From Theristus sp. LFF4_11 (Eukaryota; Nematoda; Chromadorea; Monhysterida; Xyalidae): DNA of 64,000 nt. The position numbers and the translations under genes were made by a program. The notes under the pieces are model-generated. The model was given only the letters and a program-made list of their open reading frames with translations, was not told the origin of the DNA and did no database searches. This document shows positions 1 to 14,259 of the stretch, piece after piece. Every line of letters starts with the position of its first letter. Positions within the stretch are counted from its first letter, which is position 1. The DNA lies in contig JASANC010001402.1 of assembly GCA_030248135.1 (NCBI GenBank), positions 33,986 through 97,985 on the forward strand, written 5' to 3'.

Positions 1-2278
1 ACGCTCGGGCACGATCGGCTGCGTGCACGGCATTCGATTCGTCAGCATGAGCTGGGTCATGTATGCTCATTCGTACTTCTTCGCGAATAATTACGTTTGT
101 GCGTCTGTTTATGGCACCGTTCTTTGCATACTACATTGTATATGCCAGCTGTCGTTAACGTTCACTGGCAAAAGCTTATTCGATTCCACATGTGAGCTGT
201 TGATTTTTTCCTCAGCCAACCCAAGGCAAGCACTGGTAATTCCCACGGAGTTTCTCTTTCAAATGATCAACAACGCCACTGTATCCGTGGACACGTTCTT
301 TGTGCTGAGCGGTTTTCTGCTGTCGTATCTGTTCCTGCGTCGCGTGTCAAAGATCGGCTATGACGAAATAAAATCCAAGCGATTCTGGATAATGTACTAC
401 GTGCATCGGTATTTACGGTCAGTTTGATCTGATCCGAACTTCAATTGCAGTTTCGGTGTTCAACCGTTCAATTTTCATTGTGGTTTGGTCCAGAATTTAC
501 TTTCTGTTGCTTTTTCAGTTTAACGCCCGTCTACATGGTGATGATTCTGCTTACCTACGGTTTTTGGAATCAGCTTCAAGACGGCCCGTTGTGGATCGAG
601 CGCAACGAGTCCGGTGGTTTTGTGGAGCACTGTCCGAAGTACTGGTGGCGTAACGCACTCTACATACAGAACCTATTTAACTGGAATAATGAGGTATGCA
701 TTGATCAAGTGTTCATGCAATGGACATTGTATCATAAATTAAAAGTTGAGACCGGTATTATTGCATTTTATCGCCCATTTTTGTGTAGTGCCTTGGCTGG
801 TCGTGGTACTTGGCAAACGACATGCAGTTCTACTGGGTTACACCACCGATCCTCGTTGGTTTTCTATTGTAAGTACTTAACCACTTTTTACAAGCGAACT
901 GAAAGAAATAATGTAATGAAATAACTAATTTGAAAAAAAGCTATGCGTATAGTGCAGAGTACATCTACATCTTTTGCAGTTATCCAAAAGTTACGGTAGC
1001 CACGTTGGCACTAATCATGACGGGCAGTAACGTGGCCAAAGGCATAACTGCCTATTCGTCCGATCTTCCACCAACTGTTACATCCACAGTCGATCCCACA
1101 GTGTCAGCGCTGTTTTTACACTGTACATATATATTTAACTTTTTTTGAAATTCTTTTCAGTTTATTGAAACTTTTTCAGTTATTTTGTACGAATGGCTGA
1201 CTATTCCCGTATCATGTACGCCATGCCGTGGTTTCGCATTGCCCCATATCTCGTGGGCGTTTTACTTGGCTTCATTGTACGCAAAACGGAGGGGAAAATA
1301 AAAATGTCAAAGGTAAGCAAAAGACAAGGTGTAATTCGTCAAATGCATGTGAAGCGTTCCGGTACAAAGTGAGTGAGCAGTTTTTTTAGATTCTGGCAAT
1401 TGTTGTTTGGATTCTTATCTCAACTCTGGCCAACTTGGTGTTGTTTGGGCTCTTCCGGTACGCACGGACTGGCGAAATTGATCTGATTACCTCTGCCGTA
1501 TACAACGCTTTGAATCGAACTGCATGGTCGGTGGCGGTGTCCGCGACGATATTTATGTGCTTCAATGGTTATGGAGGTATATCACGAGGCTCTATTCACA
1601 GGGGTCTGTTTTTTTATTTTGACTTGGTTTCCAGAATTTTACTGGAAAACAAAATACAGGCCCAATCGACCGTTTTTTCTCGTGGCCAGCGTTGCTGCCG
1701 CTGAGCCGTCTGACCTACTGCACATACCTTTTGCACGAGGTTGTTGTATTCTACATGTATACAACAAGACGCAAAACGATGCACGCCGATCATTATGAAC
1801 TGGTTAGTAATATCAAGTTTTTAGGTTCTGCGACTCGATGCGTTTGGAGACGCCGAAAGGAAAGTAGTTTCAATCTTTATGTGGCAAATCAAAACAGCCT
1901 AAGTGACTCGGCCCTATTTTAAGGGAACTCGGATCACTTCGCCAATTTTGAACTCCAGCGTCATGCATGGAACTGTTTACTTTTATAAGCGCGCGCATCG
2001 AGTCTCGGGAACCAAAATAAAAGATCATTCCAGTTTTCAGCGGCAACAGTTTTTCTACGATGCGAATACCGAATGTTTTGCAGTTTCTATTCTTCTGCGC
2101 CGCAATCTGTCTTACTTACACCGCTGCATTTCTGCTGAGCATTCTATTCGAGGCGCCTGTGATGATGCTCGAGAAGTTGTTGTTTGAGAACGAATCGAAA
2201 AACGGCAAACCAGCCAAGACAAAGAACGCCGTCTCACCTGTTGAAATTGATCAAAACAAATCAAAGAGTGTTGTGTGA
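1..2278 (+). CDS. NRF-6-like acyltransferase-3 family membrane protein, 3' part
   Basis: Spliced 3' part of a multi-pass membrane acyltransferase (acyltransferase-3 fold, nose-resistant-to-fluoxetine family; relatives act in lipid or drug uptake in epithelia). Exons that keep frame with GT-AG borders: 1-98, 216-417, 519-693, 789-868, 980 to about 1102, 1180-1312, 1390-1576, 1660-1802, 2084-2278. Family motifs in order: HGIRFVSMSWVMYAH, VDTFFVLSGFLLSYLFLRR, CLGWSWYLANDMQFYW, RIAPYLVGVLLGF, GYGGPIDRFFSW, PLSRLTYCTYLLHE and LLSILFEAPVMMLEKL, followed by a Lys-rich cytosolic tail and a stop at 2276-2278. The exon 5 donor is uncertain (1103 or 1112). The exon 8 acceptor at 1658-1659 has a weak pyrimidine tract but restores the expected GYGGP join. 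The N-terminal NRF domain lies upstream of the window. A possible AATAAA is at 2627-2632. This gene lies outside the inverted duplication, so only one copy is seen. Confidence 0.88.
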
Positions 2279-4913
2279 TAATTCGGTGCTGCACGTTTTT
2301 CTCTCCGTGAATCTTTGAAAGAAACGTATCTACATTTTCTCTCCATGTTTTTTCTCGGGATATTTTCATTTGTTGTCTGTTACCTGTTTCAGTGATCACC
2401 GAACTGGAAACAAATTGCTCAAACAATTCGCAATTCATGCAGGTCGCAATTATCAGTGCCCGACCCGTGCTTTGCATTGCCGTAATTTACGCCCGTTTTC
2501 ACGACACGTTCACAATTCACAAGCGAATAATGACAAAAAAACACTAAAAAAACACGGAGTCCACCAATCATTGCATACCTTTGTGAGCTGCGAAATTGAC
2601 CATAAAATACCGTATGCCGCGCCAACAATAAATTCTGACGAACTTGCACATGTTATGATAGCAACAGACACCCGGATCACAGGTCATAAAATTTCGCCTG
2701 CAATTCAAAAACACTCTCGTTTTTTGTATGTTTGAAAACGAAAAAATGAACAAAAAAACAGCGCGTTTCCACATTGCTGCCGTGCATGCACCGCAACATT
2801 GTACACAGATCGGAGACGTGTAAATTGGCACCTATGTCGCATAGCAGTGCGTCTCTGCGTGTTCTCTGACGTGGTGCACCGGAACACACGTCGGTATCCC
2901 TTGAGAACGCAAAGGCCGAGCCGAGCCGGCTATACGCACATTCGTGCTTGTGTGTTTCAGCATATTTGGCAACAACAACAACAACAACAGTGGAATCAAC
3001 CGGAAATCGACGAGCAAAAGAGACCCGCAGAACTGGTGCACTGCGCGCGGTGATTTATTGCGGCCGCCATTCGATGATGGTAATCACAGAACTGCGTGAT
3101 ACAGCAGCAATATGATCCTGCATCGTTGAGTGCGTAAAGCTCCGCGGTCTGTCTTGTGGTCTCGTGTCCATCATGCACAGGCAGCGCCGCACTGGCACGC
3201 AACCGCCAATTAGCCGTCGTGCATGCCGCTCAATCCTGACGAACACACTAAATGTGCATGTGTTTGAGTGAGAACCAGCCTCAGTGTGTTTATATGTAAA
3301 TTGATTTGGTCACGGTTCATCCGTTTGCTTTTCCCAGACGAACGTGCCTCTGCCATTGATGATTGCGATTGCGAATGTGTTACATATTTCACGGGGATGT
3401 AGAAGTTTTGTTCTGCGCAGTTTGACCGATCTTCACACAAACCAGCAACGATTTGACCAGCAAAATTTATAACAGCCTCTCGTAACACATAAATCAAACA
3501 AAACAACAATTTACACGGATCATATAAATTACGCGCTCCTGCAAACAATCAACTTCTCCCCGTCACCTCATCAATCTGTCGTGCACTTGAATGTAGTGCC
3601 GTGCACAGTGCGGTGTCAGTTTTTGCTTTGCGTGAAACAATCACCTTTGCGTACATGTAGATGCAGCAGCTTCAAGAGCAGAAAGTATGAAAAAAGAACA
3701 GCGTCTGTGAGAGATCGGCGTATAAATAATGCGCGCCTGTGGTGCAGTTTTGGACGGAAAGAAAAGATATACAACACACGCACTGAAATTGTTGGTGACT
3801 TATACGCGCGCATATAGTGCGAGGTAATTTTGTCACTGTATTTTGTGCCGCTGGCTTGGGCCGTAATTTTGTTCGATGCCACATCTGGAATTATATATGC
3901 TCGAAAATTGGCCAATTTCACTGCATCACATGCTGAAATTTTGATAAATTATACGAAATTGTAGTGATTACCGTAATTATAACATGTGGCAGGGAGAACA
4001 GACACGGACACACACACACATGCACACGAACGCGCACTCAGTCGCAAAAACATGCACAACAGAACTCACTTGCACGGAGTCAGTCGATGGTCAGACTTGA
4101 ACCAAAGACCACTTTTCTGTTTCCGTTGCCGCTGTTTCAGTTTTTTTCGCGGTTCAATCGTTGTTTCACACATGTTACATTTTCAGCGGCACAATTTGAT
4201 CCTAGTCTGACTGTTCGGTATTGGTGAAACGATACTCAGCATTTTTTAGCGACGTTCTGCCGATCACCGTGATGATCCAAAGGATTTGGGTAAGCATCGT
4301 ATTTCTGTATTTATTATGTTTTATGTAATTTTACAACAGTTTAGAGCCATGACCCCGCTCTACAGTTTTGTTTGCACGACGTAAACCTGTATCGTAACTC
4401 GTTCTCTATCAGTTGTGCGTCTGATTTAAAAAAAAATCACCGTTAAACAGAAGAAACTGTCAAAATTAATAATCGTCAAACTTATACTGTTTGTTGATTG
4501 GCGCAATGCACAACATGCCACCCCCAAGAACATAAACTTGTCTCCCGACCGAACAGGAAGCATCAAGCGGTTTTGTTGATCAAATCAAAACGCGCTCTTT
4601 CTTTCAACAGCATCGCCCATATAAGGCATGCATGATTATTTTTTCACACAGGTGGTGTGTCATACAGCGTCAAAACGTGACAGGCGGAAAAGAGATAAAA
4701 ATCACGAAACCTGGTCATCATTTTCACTTCATTGTGGTCAGTGATTTTCTCGTCGCACGCATGCGCGCCCCGCGGTAAACCGCAAAAACTGCCGCAAAAG
4801 TTCTCATGGTCGTCCCCTCGCGCTGCATTCAAGTGCTACCCGCTTTTGGAATGGTGGTTGAGTTTCGAGAGAGAGAAAAAACTGTCAAGTATGATGCGGC
4901 GTCCAAAGACCGC

Positions 4914-4964
<51 letters not shown>
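4914..4964 (+). repeat. CAA trinucleotide microsatellite (left)
   Basis: About 17 uninterrupted CAA units. The mirror copy at 62705-62759 is about one unit longer, so the tract differs in length between the arms. Nothing supports translation of it. Confidence 0.9.
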
Positions 4965-4965
<1 letters not shown>

Positions 4966-5893
4966 GTGAGTGTACGTTCACCCTATGAATCACCAAGGTC
5001 GTTCCGGCCCGACCGGGCATTTCGCAAAAAAAACGCCACCACTGCAAACATAATGCACTCACTGCTCGGTCCTTTCCATGGGTGGGTGGGTGACGCGGAC
5101 GCGTTTGTTCACCGAGTCTGTCTCTTTTTCAGCCGATGAAATAAAAACGGGCAGCGCGCGAGCTGATGTGATTATTATTATGAGGCAGTGTGTATTCGTG
5201 TGATTTGCGTACAGGTGTTGACGACGGTCGTGATGAGCCGTGGGAGTTGCACAAAGTCTCACCACTGACGGTATCAACCGGAAACAATGTCAGTGTCTGT
5301 GGCGGAGCACAGAGCAGCCACTCGCTGATACTTTCACATGGACACCGAAATGGCAGCACAGGTGTACTGCGGGAACACTGCTGGCCACGGCATGACGGTC
5401 TGCGAGAAAGATCACAATCTCATGTTCCCTTCCCATCCTCTGTCACTTTCGCGGGTCGGATGCGCTTGCGTATGTACCGTAACCACGGACGTGCATACAG
5501 TGGGCACAATTGAGCGCCTTGTCATGCGATTGCGTACTATTTGTCCGTCGGTCCGTCCCTGTTTCCACATTTCAACCTGAAAGTGTGTGTGTGTGTGTGT
5601 GCATGTTTTTCGTTGCGAGTGCAAGTGTGAGCCTCCACCCTGTGCCGTGCACAGTTCATTCGCCCGGTAGCATTGTTCCGATAATGCGAACCAGCGAATG
5701 TGCACCAGCAAGCAGCAGCAGCAGTGCTCTGCGTTCTCGCGTGTCTGCATGTGCACCTTTTGACGTATCGGAGCAGGCAGTTCGCTCGCTCGTCGGTTGA
5801 AGCGAAAGCAGTCTATCAATCGAATGCGTGCGCGCCATGTGCGCTTGAATATGCGCGCTAGCTGAAAAAGAGCGCCACCATAGACATTGTGTA

Positions 5894-6624
5894 CAGGGTG
5901 GGCCAAAAAACTACCGGATTACAAATTGCTCTATCTCACGTCTGGTGTGAGGTTATGAGGCTGAAATGTGGAAACATTGCAGAACTAAGGTTCTCATTTT
6001 TAGAATTTTTTAAAAGTATTTTTTCTTTTTATTGGCATTTGTTTTTTGACAATATTTTGAAAAAAGTGAAAGTTTTCATTTTTTGACTGATAAGACTCTG
6101 CAAAAAAAATGCAATTTAGTGTTGAAGAGTTTTGAAACAACTGGCATGCACTGCAAACAAACCGATATTGAGGTTTTCAAGGAAAAAATCTAAGACGGTG
6201 TGCGCAAGATTGACGCAGACACTTGACTGCACCAGAAAGTGGTGATGAGTTTTCGACATCGGAAGGGTGCCGCCATTGAAATCCCTGGTTCACATTGAGC
6301 AACTAAACAAAAATCTATTACAAACTAACATCGGTGTTTCAAATAAACACGTGGAAAAAAGTGCAGCCCTTCTCGAAGAAAATTTGGATGATTATGTGAG
6401 CTTTTATTCAGAATTATGATGAGTCAAAAAAAGTTGAAAATTGTGATTTTTCACGTTTATGAAAAGAATGTCAAAAACTATCATGCTGAAAAAAAGTTAG
6501 TAAAACTATTGGAAAAAAATGAGCACCTTAGTTCTGCAATGTTTCCAAATTTCAGCCTCACACCTCACACTGTGGACGCGAGATAGAACATTTTGAAATC
6601 CGATGGTGTTTTTGACCCACCCTG
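5894..6624. mobile_element. mariner-type non-autonomous element (left copy)
   Basis: A 731-bp element flanked by TA on both sides (5892-5893 and 6625-6626), the Tc1/mariner target duplication. The inverted termini begin CAGGGTGGGCCAAAAAA on the left and CAGGGTGGGTCAAAAA (reverse complement) on the right. Similarity between the ends continues for about 100 bp, including GAGGCTGAAATGTGGAAAC against GAGGCTGAAATTTGGAAAC. The interior is AT-rich and lacks an intact transposase. A remnant frame on the minus strand, open in the right-arm copy, is broken here. Confidence 0.85.
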
Positions 6625-9617
6625 TACGTGTTAGCTTGCACGGCGGGCGATTTTTCTATTTCTCTTTCGCTGCCTGCAAGCGTCTTCCGGTCTATCCCGC
6701 TGCCTGGTGCGTTTAATTGGCTCAAGCGCCCCAATGATCGAGCTATAAGAGACGTCAGCGAAAGCCTTATATATCGGTATATGTGTGGGCTCATGCAGAG
6801 CGCAGATAATTGGCATGCACATATAGCCACAATAAATATGCTCTGTGCACCGTAGGCAGCCTCTACCGTATGCTCTGTGCGTATTGTATGCGCTAGCTTC
6901 TCAGTATATAAGCTTAATGGACCGGCAAAACATGTGAGAATGCGTGTATGTGTGTGAGCGTGTGCTTTCATGGGCTTCGGTCGGCCTGTGAAACTGATCT
7001 CAGTATAATAGTGCTTTGAATCAATCGCGAGCTGTCATATTTATTTTCGTGCGTTGCTTCACACCGATCTAGCAATCTGCAAACCGGCAACTATCCATCT
7101 TTCGACAACGCCTACTAAACACGCAGTTCGAACACGCAAACTTTGACAGCTTTCCTTTTGCTGCTCCCTTTCGATGGCATGCTACGGTGGCCATGTGTGA
7201 AATTAACCATGGTGCTGTGTGAAGCTTGTAAATGATCAAAATGTTCATTGTAAATATTTGCTTTATACCCGAAAACTGGGTACATGACAATAGGACAAGG
7301 GTCATCATAAATTACATGATAATGCAATGGTGAGCTTGTGAACAAGAACAACAACAATGCGTTGAGTGTAATCGGTTTATCATGAGGATGAGCAAGAGTG
7401 AAAATGTCAATGTGATAAATATGGAAGAAAACGAGATCGCGTAGTACATGCATGTTGATTTATTGCGGTCACGAGCAGGTGCTCTTGTGAACGACACCAG
7501 ACGATGCGCCGCATTCATTCATTCCGTCATTGTCCGTCACTCTAATAGTCGTGTCGTGTCCATTATTCGACCGTTATGGTCGACCCGTTGGGAGTCGGCT
7601 CGCTGCTTTCGATTCATAAAACGAATCAACATTGACAATGATGTTGGTGGTGCATGCAGCTGCAACTGAATGGAGTGCATGATGCTTCACATGCGTCTAC
7701 AAGTATCCTTTATTTTACATGCCGAAGAACAGTATCGTGCCAGCAAGGTCATCCATTGATGCAGTCATTCAATGAACCCTTCTCCGCCCACTGTTTGTTT
7801 TAGTAGTGAAGATCGTAAAAAACCCGCAGGCTAATCATGTTGAGCTTTCGGCAAGTCAAGTTCAAGGCACTTGGTGACCTGTGTAAACAAATGTATAAAC
7901 AAACGGCACGGACGATTATTGTTAAACGATATTGTTAATTAGGTGAAAAATAGGTTTCGAGCTGACCATACTGAAGCGCTACCGCGGTGAAGCGAGATTA
8001 CTGCATCAACGTTCTGAACTTCACTTCAACAAAATCCAGTATTAAAGTAGTTCCACAGCAAAAAAAAAACAACGCACAACACTAATCCGGCGCGCCTACC
8101 ATCTGCCGTCTGAAATCAAATGTGTTGAACAAGCGCTTTCATCCGATGGATTGAACAAACGTAATGAATGACATCAGTTTGTCACAGGCGATATAGTGCA
8201 TTGTAAACAGTTGATTGAAATTCTGAAATTCGAATTCAAATTTGAAATATACCGTGAGCGACAAGGTTGATGACGGAAAGGGGCGTCAGTTTTGAAAGAG
8301 AATAAAGCAGCAGAACAAGTGAACCAACAATTCGCAGAGTCAGTGCAAAAGTGCTAATGCAGCGCAGCGATTACCGATTTGATTGCTCATGCATGCGCGC
8401 GCACGTTCTGCGATGTGTGCATATAATGATCCCACATAAATATATACGACAACGACAACAACCACCATGATTTTCAAAAGTCTAATCGTCGTCTATGGTT
8501 GGAGTGCATATACTTGATGGTGCGAAATTAGTGGCAATCACCTGCTAATGACACTGTAATTTTGTCAATTATATACCACACATGCGCACATACATTGTAC
8601 ATGCCCGTGAGCGCACGACAGAAAGAGCGAGAGAGAAAGCCAGTTTTGCAGTTTCTGGCCATTGAGAACTTGAGTTTATATATACATGTGCTCTCGTTAT
8701 TGTGAATCCGCCGTTACAATGAAGTCGTTCAGTGTCTGATTACAGCGTCTAGTGTGGTCCAGGTGGTAGTGCACTTTTGCCTTTGTCGCCGACTTTCGCG
8801 TGCACACAATAATTTTTCCACAACATTCTTCATATATATATACATGTCTCCACCGATGATAATTACCGACATGTTATACATACATTACATGTATGTTCGT
8901 TTATATGGCCGTAGCAATTGCTGACTCCCGATAATGCGCATGTGTGCACGTTCCTGAAGACGAAAATAGTGCGTCATTTTCCAGTAATTTACCTACAACA
9001 ATTTTCGGTAACCCCAGTAGATTTTTCAGAGTCAAAAACGAGTGTGTGTGTGTGTGCACGGGCATTTAGTAGCTGCACAGTGGAAAGACACACAGCGAGA
9101 GACACAGACGGAGGCGATTATAATGGCCGGTAGGCTAAATTATGCATCAGCCGCAGTCACCGGCGTCGTTGTCCACACCGGATCGGTGCAATTTCTGTTG
9201 CAGCGCAGCACTTACATGTCCGTCTACATGGCGCACGTGCACGCTGCGTGTACGCAGACGGCTGTATTTTTCGGCTCGTTGTCTATATGTAACTGGTCCG
9301 GAAAACCGAAAATTGCCCCATATCGGCGTTTTCGCATATACACTCAAAAACGGCATCGATATGGCAATTTTCGTTTTTGGCGAATTTCAGAATGCAATGC
9401 GCCTTTCTTGATTTCACATTCGCTGTCAGGCCACGCACACGATACCGGCCGACCAATTGCCGTTTTCGATTGGGCGCCGTCGCATACAGCGCATCAAGTA
9501 CAGCGCAACGTGTGCCGCACTGCCGAGCGGCTGACGCTGGTGGCGTCTCACTATTGAACTCAAAGTTGCCGCAAACTTTTACATTCAAATTCAACAACCA
9601 CCACAAACTGTCAATCA

Positions 9618-9626
9618 TGGCTGAGG
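9618..9626 (+). other. candidate short leader exon (Met-Ala-Glu)
   Basis: ATGGCTGAG is followed at once by a strong donor, GTGAGT. It is kept in the mirror copy near 58062-58070. The exon would end in phase 0, the phase needed to join Distal-less exon 3 (16970), so an alternative upstream promoter is conceivable. No other support; it may be chance. Confidence 0.2.
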
Positions 9627-12600
9627 TGAGTGTCAATTCGATTCTTCAAATTACATTTACAAATGATCACATTTGCGTAAATCGCATGTTGCCTTTATAA
9701 TCATGTTAAAACATTGCGCTGTATTTTTTTTTCTCGACTCTTATATGTCTCACGTGCGCTTTCTTGTTGAACCAAACGAAAAATCAACAGCACTGCTCGT
9801 ATTGTCACCTGTTTACACAGCGTAGACTGTGTTTTGATCGGTTTCGCGTCATTATAATCAATCACCATGTTTGTGTGTGTGTGCGCGCACCGCCTCCTTG
9901 CATGGCCACGCGGCGCTATTGAGATGTTCAAAAACACAAATGAACAGAAAAAGCACTGAATGTTGGTGATAGTATTTTGAAGGTGACACGTTCTGTCCAT
10001 AGATAGAAACTGATCTGTAATGCCTGAACTTATGAAAAACCGCTCGATTTGGACGCTCGCTCACCACATAAACTGCATACTTTTTGCTGTCAGCTGCACG
10101 TTGCTTGTCCACACTCCACGTGTGTTGATGAAGCGCAGTCGAACCTGCAGTAACCGGATTTCAATACAGTCAAACAAGAAACAGAAAAAAGGAAGAAGTT
10201 GTCACACGAGAGCGTGTGCATGCGTGTCTGCGTTTGTTTCTGTGTTTGTGTTTCTGCACACGCACGCACACACACACACCAAAGTTCTTCCGCGCTTTTT
10301 TGAATTCAGCAAAAAGCACAGCGACATCGCCACGCTTCATTGCAGGAGTGCTGGAGACAAGCAAAGGTGTGTGCGTGCGTGCGTGTGTGCAACGGCAGCA
10401 CTGTGCTCACGTGAGCAGCATTGGCAACGTGTGTGCGTGCGCGAGCGCGATTGTTTGCTTTCGAAATGTGCCGTTCGTCACATTCAGCATGCATTACGTA
10501 GTGAAAACTGTTGTAATAATAAACGGGCACACTTGTGTTTTTTTGTTTTTCTCCGCATATAATCTTCAACTTCAACTCAACCAAAATATTGACTTCATAA
10601 TACGAGAAAAAACATGAACACAAAACAGACGGAGACAGACAAACGCACACTTATGGCGCATTATGGTGAAGCTGCATGTTGCGCTTTGTGGTTGATGAAT
10701 GTGTGATGCGCTTATGGCGTGCTGAAAAACTCATACACACATGCGTGCGTGAAACTGCGTGATATTTTAATACGCTCATGAAACGGTCATAATAAGCCTG
10801 AACAGTGACACGCCTATGCAAGCGTAACTTTGCTCATGTGCAGGTTTTTTGGAGTCGCGCCGCGCACTTACACTTGCAAACAGTGTGGACAGGCGTCTGG
10901 TCCAGCAAATGTTGACTTTCATTCAACAAACAACGTTGTTGCTGCTGTTGTTTTTGTAGTTTTTTTGGTGTTGTGCGGGGGCAGCCGTTCTCTATCTGTC
11001 TTACGTTCTGGTCGCCACTTTTTCTCTCATCTGCCAACTTGACTTGTTTGACTTTTTCCACACTATTTTTTGTTCTCAATCAGCATAATCATATCATATC
11101 ATACTTTTATGCCTTATGGTTGTTTTTTTGTTTGATCGTGTTTTTTCAATATCAATTATCCTGTTATGCAATAATGAATCAATTTCACACACGTCCATCG
11201 ACTGCGTCTTTCACAAGGGGCGCTGCACGTTCACGTTCGCAGATCTTCATTTTTTACTGATCATGGACGAGAAAAAAGCTCTGACGAATGCCGACATTGT
11301 TTGATCAAAGGTGTTGTCATGAGATTTCAAGATAGTCGATCAACGTAATCAAAACGCGCAAGTTGTGCAGATCGAAAGAAACTGCGTCACCACAGCAACA
11401 GCCGACTTTTTCCTTGATCTGCATATCCGCTGGTCTCAAGTGACCGCATGCTGTTACAATTTTTGGTCATTATACATTGAATGCTCATTAAAAAAATGTA
11501 ATTACAGTGATCTACCAAACACACTTTTTTCATGACGTTAGTCGGCCCAGGCGAGACTTTGACTGACAGGCCGTATTATGTCAATCTAATGAGATCAGTT
11601 ACCGCTCTCTTGTGATGGTTATCTACGTAAATGGCCACCCAGTGACCACACGCAGCTTTTTGATAGCGCTTGCGCTCATTGCTGCCGATGGATTTTCCAT
11701 TCATTTGGCTTTTCTGCTTGTGCGGTGTTCGCAAACGCAACGCATTCAGTTAATGCAAGTCATTCAAAACCTCTGAAATCACACAAACCGCAGTTTAGTC
11801 AGCTTTGAAATTCGATTGACAAAATCACGGATTTCTCGTGGGGACGATGATGGCGGCCATGTTGGCATACCCTCCGATCGGCTTTGCATCGACGGCCATG
11901 CAAACGCGCATACGAGAGCTCGCCTGGTTGCATCAGTTCACGTGAGTTTGTTGACGTGAAACGTACGCCGCTGTTTACTGGCGTCTTCCAAAACTTTCTG
12001 TGCTCACTTTTTGTCGTTGCCGCACACGCTTTCACCTGACCATTCACTTTTTCAAGTCTACTAATGTTCTTGTTCTGCGCATTCTGCGAATTTCTGATGG
12101 GTTCTAACGGCATTTTCACATGCGCACTTTTTTCTGGCCACGGGCACGTTCCACAAACCGTGGTGACTCTTGTTTGAGAAAACTCAAGAAAAATTATCTT
12201 CTGCACAATTGGACGATTTGCGAACACGCGTTCGAGGTGCTGCTTTTTTTGTCCAACATACGTGTAGACTTTTTTGCTGAGTCAGTTCTGCAGATCAAAG
12301 AATGTTGTTTTCTCTCATCATAAACCAGTAATACAGCAAATGCTGCTTGCCGTCAACATTGAAACCTGAACTTTTTTGTCACTTGTTGTCATGCGTTTTT
12401 TTTGCGTGCGCACGTTTGCGTCGCATTGTACAAACGTGCTTGCATGCTTGTCTTTCCATATTTACTTTTCTTAGTGCGCGCACACAACTTTTTCTGTCAT
12501 CACTGTGTTTTTTCAACATTGTCAACAAACAACAACACGAAGTACACATCAACAAAAGTGTAGGTGGCACTGGGCTGCGTCTCTAACGGGAGAACAATGA

Positions 12601-14259
12601 GGCAACACGATTGTGCACTACAGCCCATGATCAGAAATGAGAATAAAGCACCAATAGTGGTTGAATCTAACCGAGGCTGACACTGAAACTTGTGACGTGC
12701 CGTGAGTGTACGTGAGAGAAAAAGTTATTTTTTTGTAAACTATGCGCAATAGAGAGACAACAATATGTTGATGCTTAGCCCCTGATTGCTTATGACTGAA
12801 AAACTATCTGATTTGCGATTTATTCCGTGCAAAAGGGCAAATCGCCGTCAAACGGTGTGATTGTTACAGCGTGCATATTGTGATTAGTGTCCGTGTGTCC
12901 TTTCAGTTTCACAAACGCAGTCGAATAGTTTTGTTTTTTTAAATCGCATTGTTATCACACGCGTGTGTGCATACACGGACGGTGATTGTTGCTGTACAGC
13001 ACATGTCCACGTACGTGCATGTTGATGCGGCGGCGGCACACGACTGTACGCACACGACGTGCTGCGCTGTGCAGTGAGTTTTTTTTTCTAGCAGTTGAGT
13101 TTTGTGGTGTTGTATTGTAGTTTGTCGTGCTGTCTTGTCTCGTCAATCATAATTCAATCACTTTGCCGCGTTGTGTCACTAGTGGCGAGACCACCATGGA
13201 TGAACATGTGTGCAATGTGCGCAGTGTGTCTTCTGCCTGTTCGTAATTTCTGGAACATGTTTGAAAATACAATAAATCTAGAATTGTGCGCTGTTGTTGT
13301 TTTTTTCGGTGACCATCGCACACCAACCGCAGCAGTCACCGTCGCTCTCAAGAATTAAGACATACACATAGCAGGCGAGCCGTTTATGTTTTAACTGTCG
13401 TCTACGTTTCATGTGAGGCGTCGCAAGTAACACGTTGTTGTGGTTGGAAAGAATTCCGTCATCCTAACCGTTATACATGTGGTACTACAAACTGTAAATT
13501 TCTTGGTGAATGGCAGAATAAAAAAAAATATGACGAAACTGCGTCAGCGCATCGCAACCGCCAACGTGTGCGCTTCTGAAACGCGGCTCGAAATCACCCG
13601 GGCGAAGTGAAACTGTGTTTTTTTATTCTCGTCACTCACATGCGCACGTGCGTGCAAGTGCGTGTGTGTGAAATCAAGGTGTCTTCTCAGAGAGCGACAA
13701 GTGTCACTTGATTTGTCACATTACAACGCATTCGAAACCGATCGTGTCAGAGCGTTTTGCATATTTTCTGGATTGATATCGCATCGCCGCCGTTCTTCGG
13801 GGGCGTGTGCGTGTTCGTAGAGTGGTGTCGCGACAAATTGCTATTGACATTGACACATGACATGTGTTCGCTGTCCCGTACACTATGGCCATGCTACTAA
13901 TTGGACAACACGGTCGCCGCCGCTCTATATTTCTATATTTGACGGCTTTATTTTGATATTTACTACTGCTCGAGCCAGCGCGAACGCAAAAAAACAGTTG
14001 AAATCGAACACCTCTGCCTGCGGTGACACACGCATGACCTGTGCACGCGCGGTTGAACGGCGTATTTATGGTGATCGTCAGCATCTTCATCCACACACTT
14101 ACCGTACCAACCAACTGTGCTGATGCGTTGCGTCTTTATGTGGACAAAAACAACAACCGCAACAATCTGTCTATATCGAAACCGCATAACCATTTATAAA
14201 ATTTCTCCTGAACAGACTACTATACATTGTATATAATCATACACATTGCACCGCGCAAG

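Larger units (their letters stand above)
2279..14259. other. intergenic DNA upstream of Distal-less (left arm)
   Basis: About 12 kb with no supported coding exons. Open frames here are short, low-complexity and Cys/His/Thr-rich, as expected from CA/TG-rich DNA. It holds short CAA/TTG tracts, a mariner-type element at 5894-6624, CA/GT microsatellites (for example 5583-5601) and a conserved ATG plus donor at 9618. Its position, 5' of a developmental transcription factor, suits a cis-regulatory domain, but no individual enhancer can be named from sequence alone. Confidence 0.6.

Noticed and set aside
4914..4964. CAA tract as a coding poly-Gln, poly-Thr or poly-Asn stretch
   Set aside because: No exon structure around it. 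All frames are repeat readings, and the length varies between arms by about a whole unit.
10125..10160. tRNA B-box-like sequence (AGGTTCGACTGCG on the minus strand)
   Set aside because: No matching A box or cloverleaf could be found around it in either arm.
11799..12227. 142-codon minus-strand frame in the upstream intergenic region
   Set aside because: The right-arm copy does not stay open over the same length, and the sequence matches no family.
14230..14237. TATATAAT box as Distal-less promoter
   Set aside because: It is only about 23 bp before the ATG, so a start site at normal distance would fall at or beyond the start codon.
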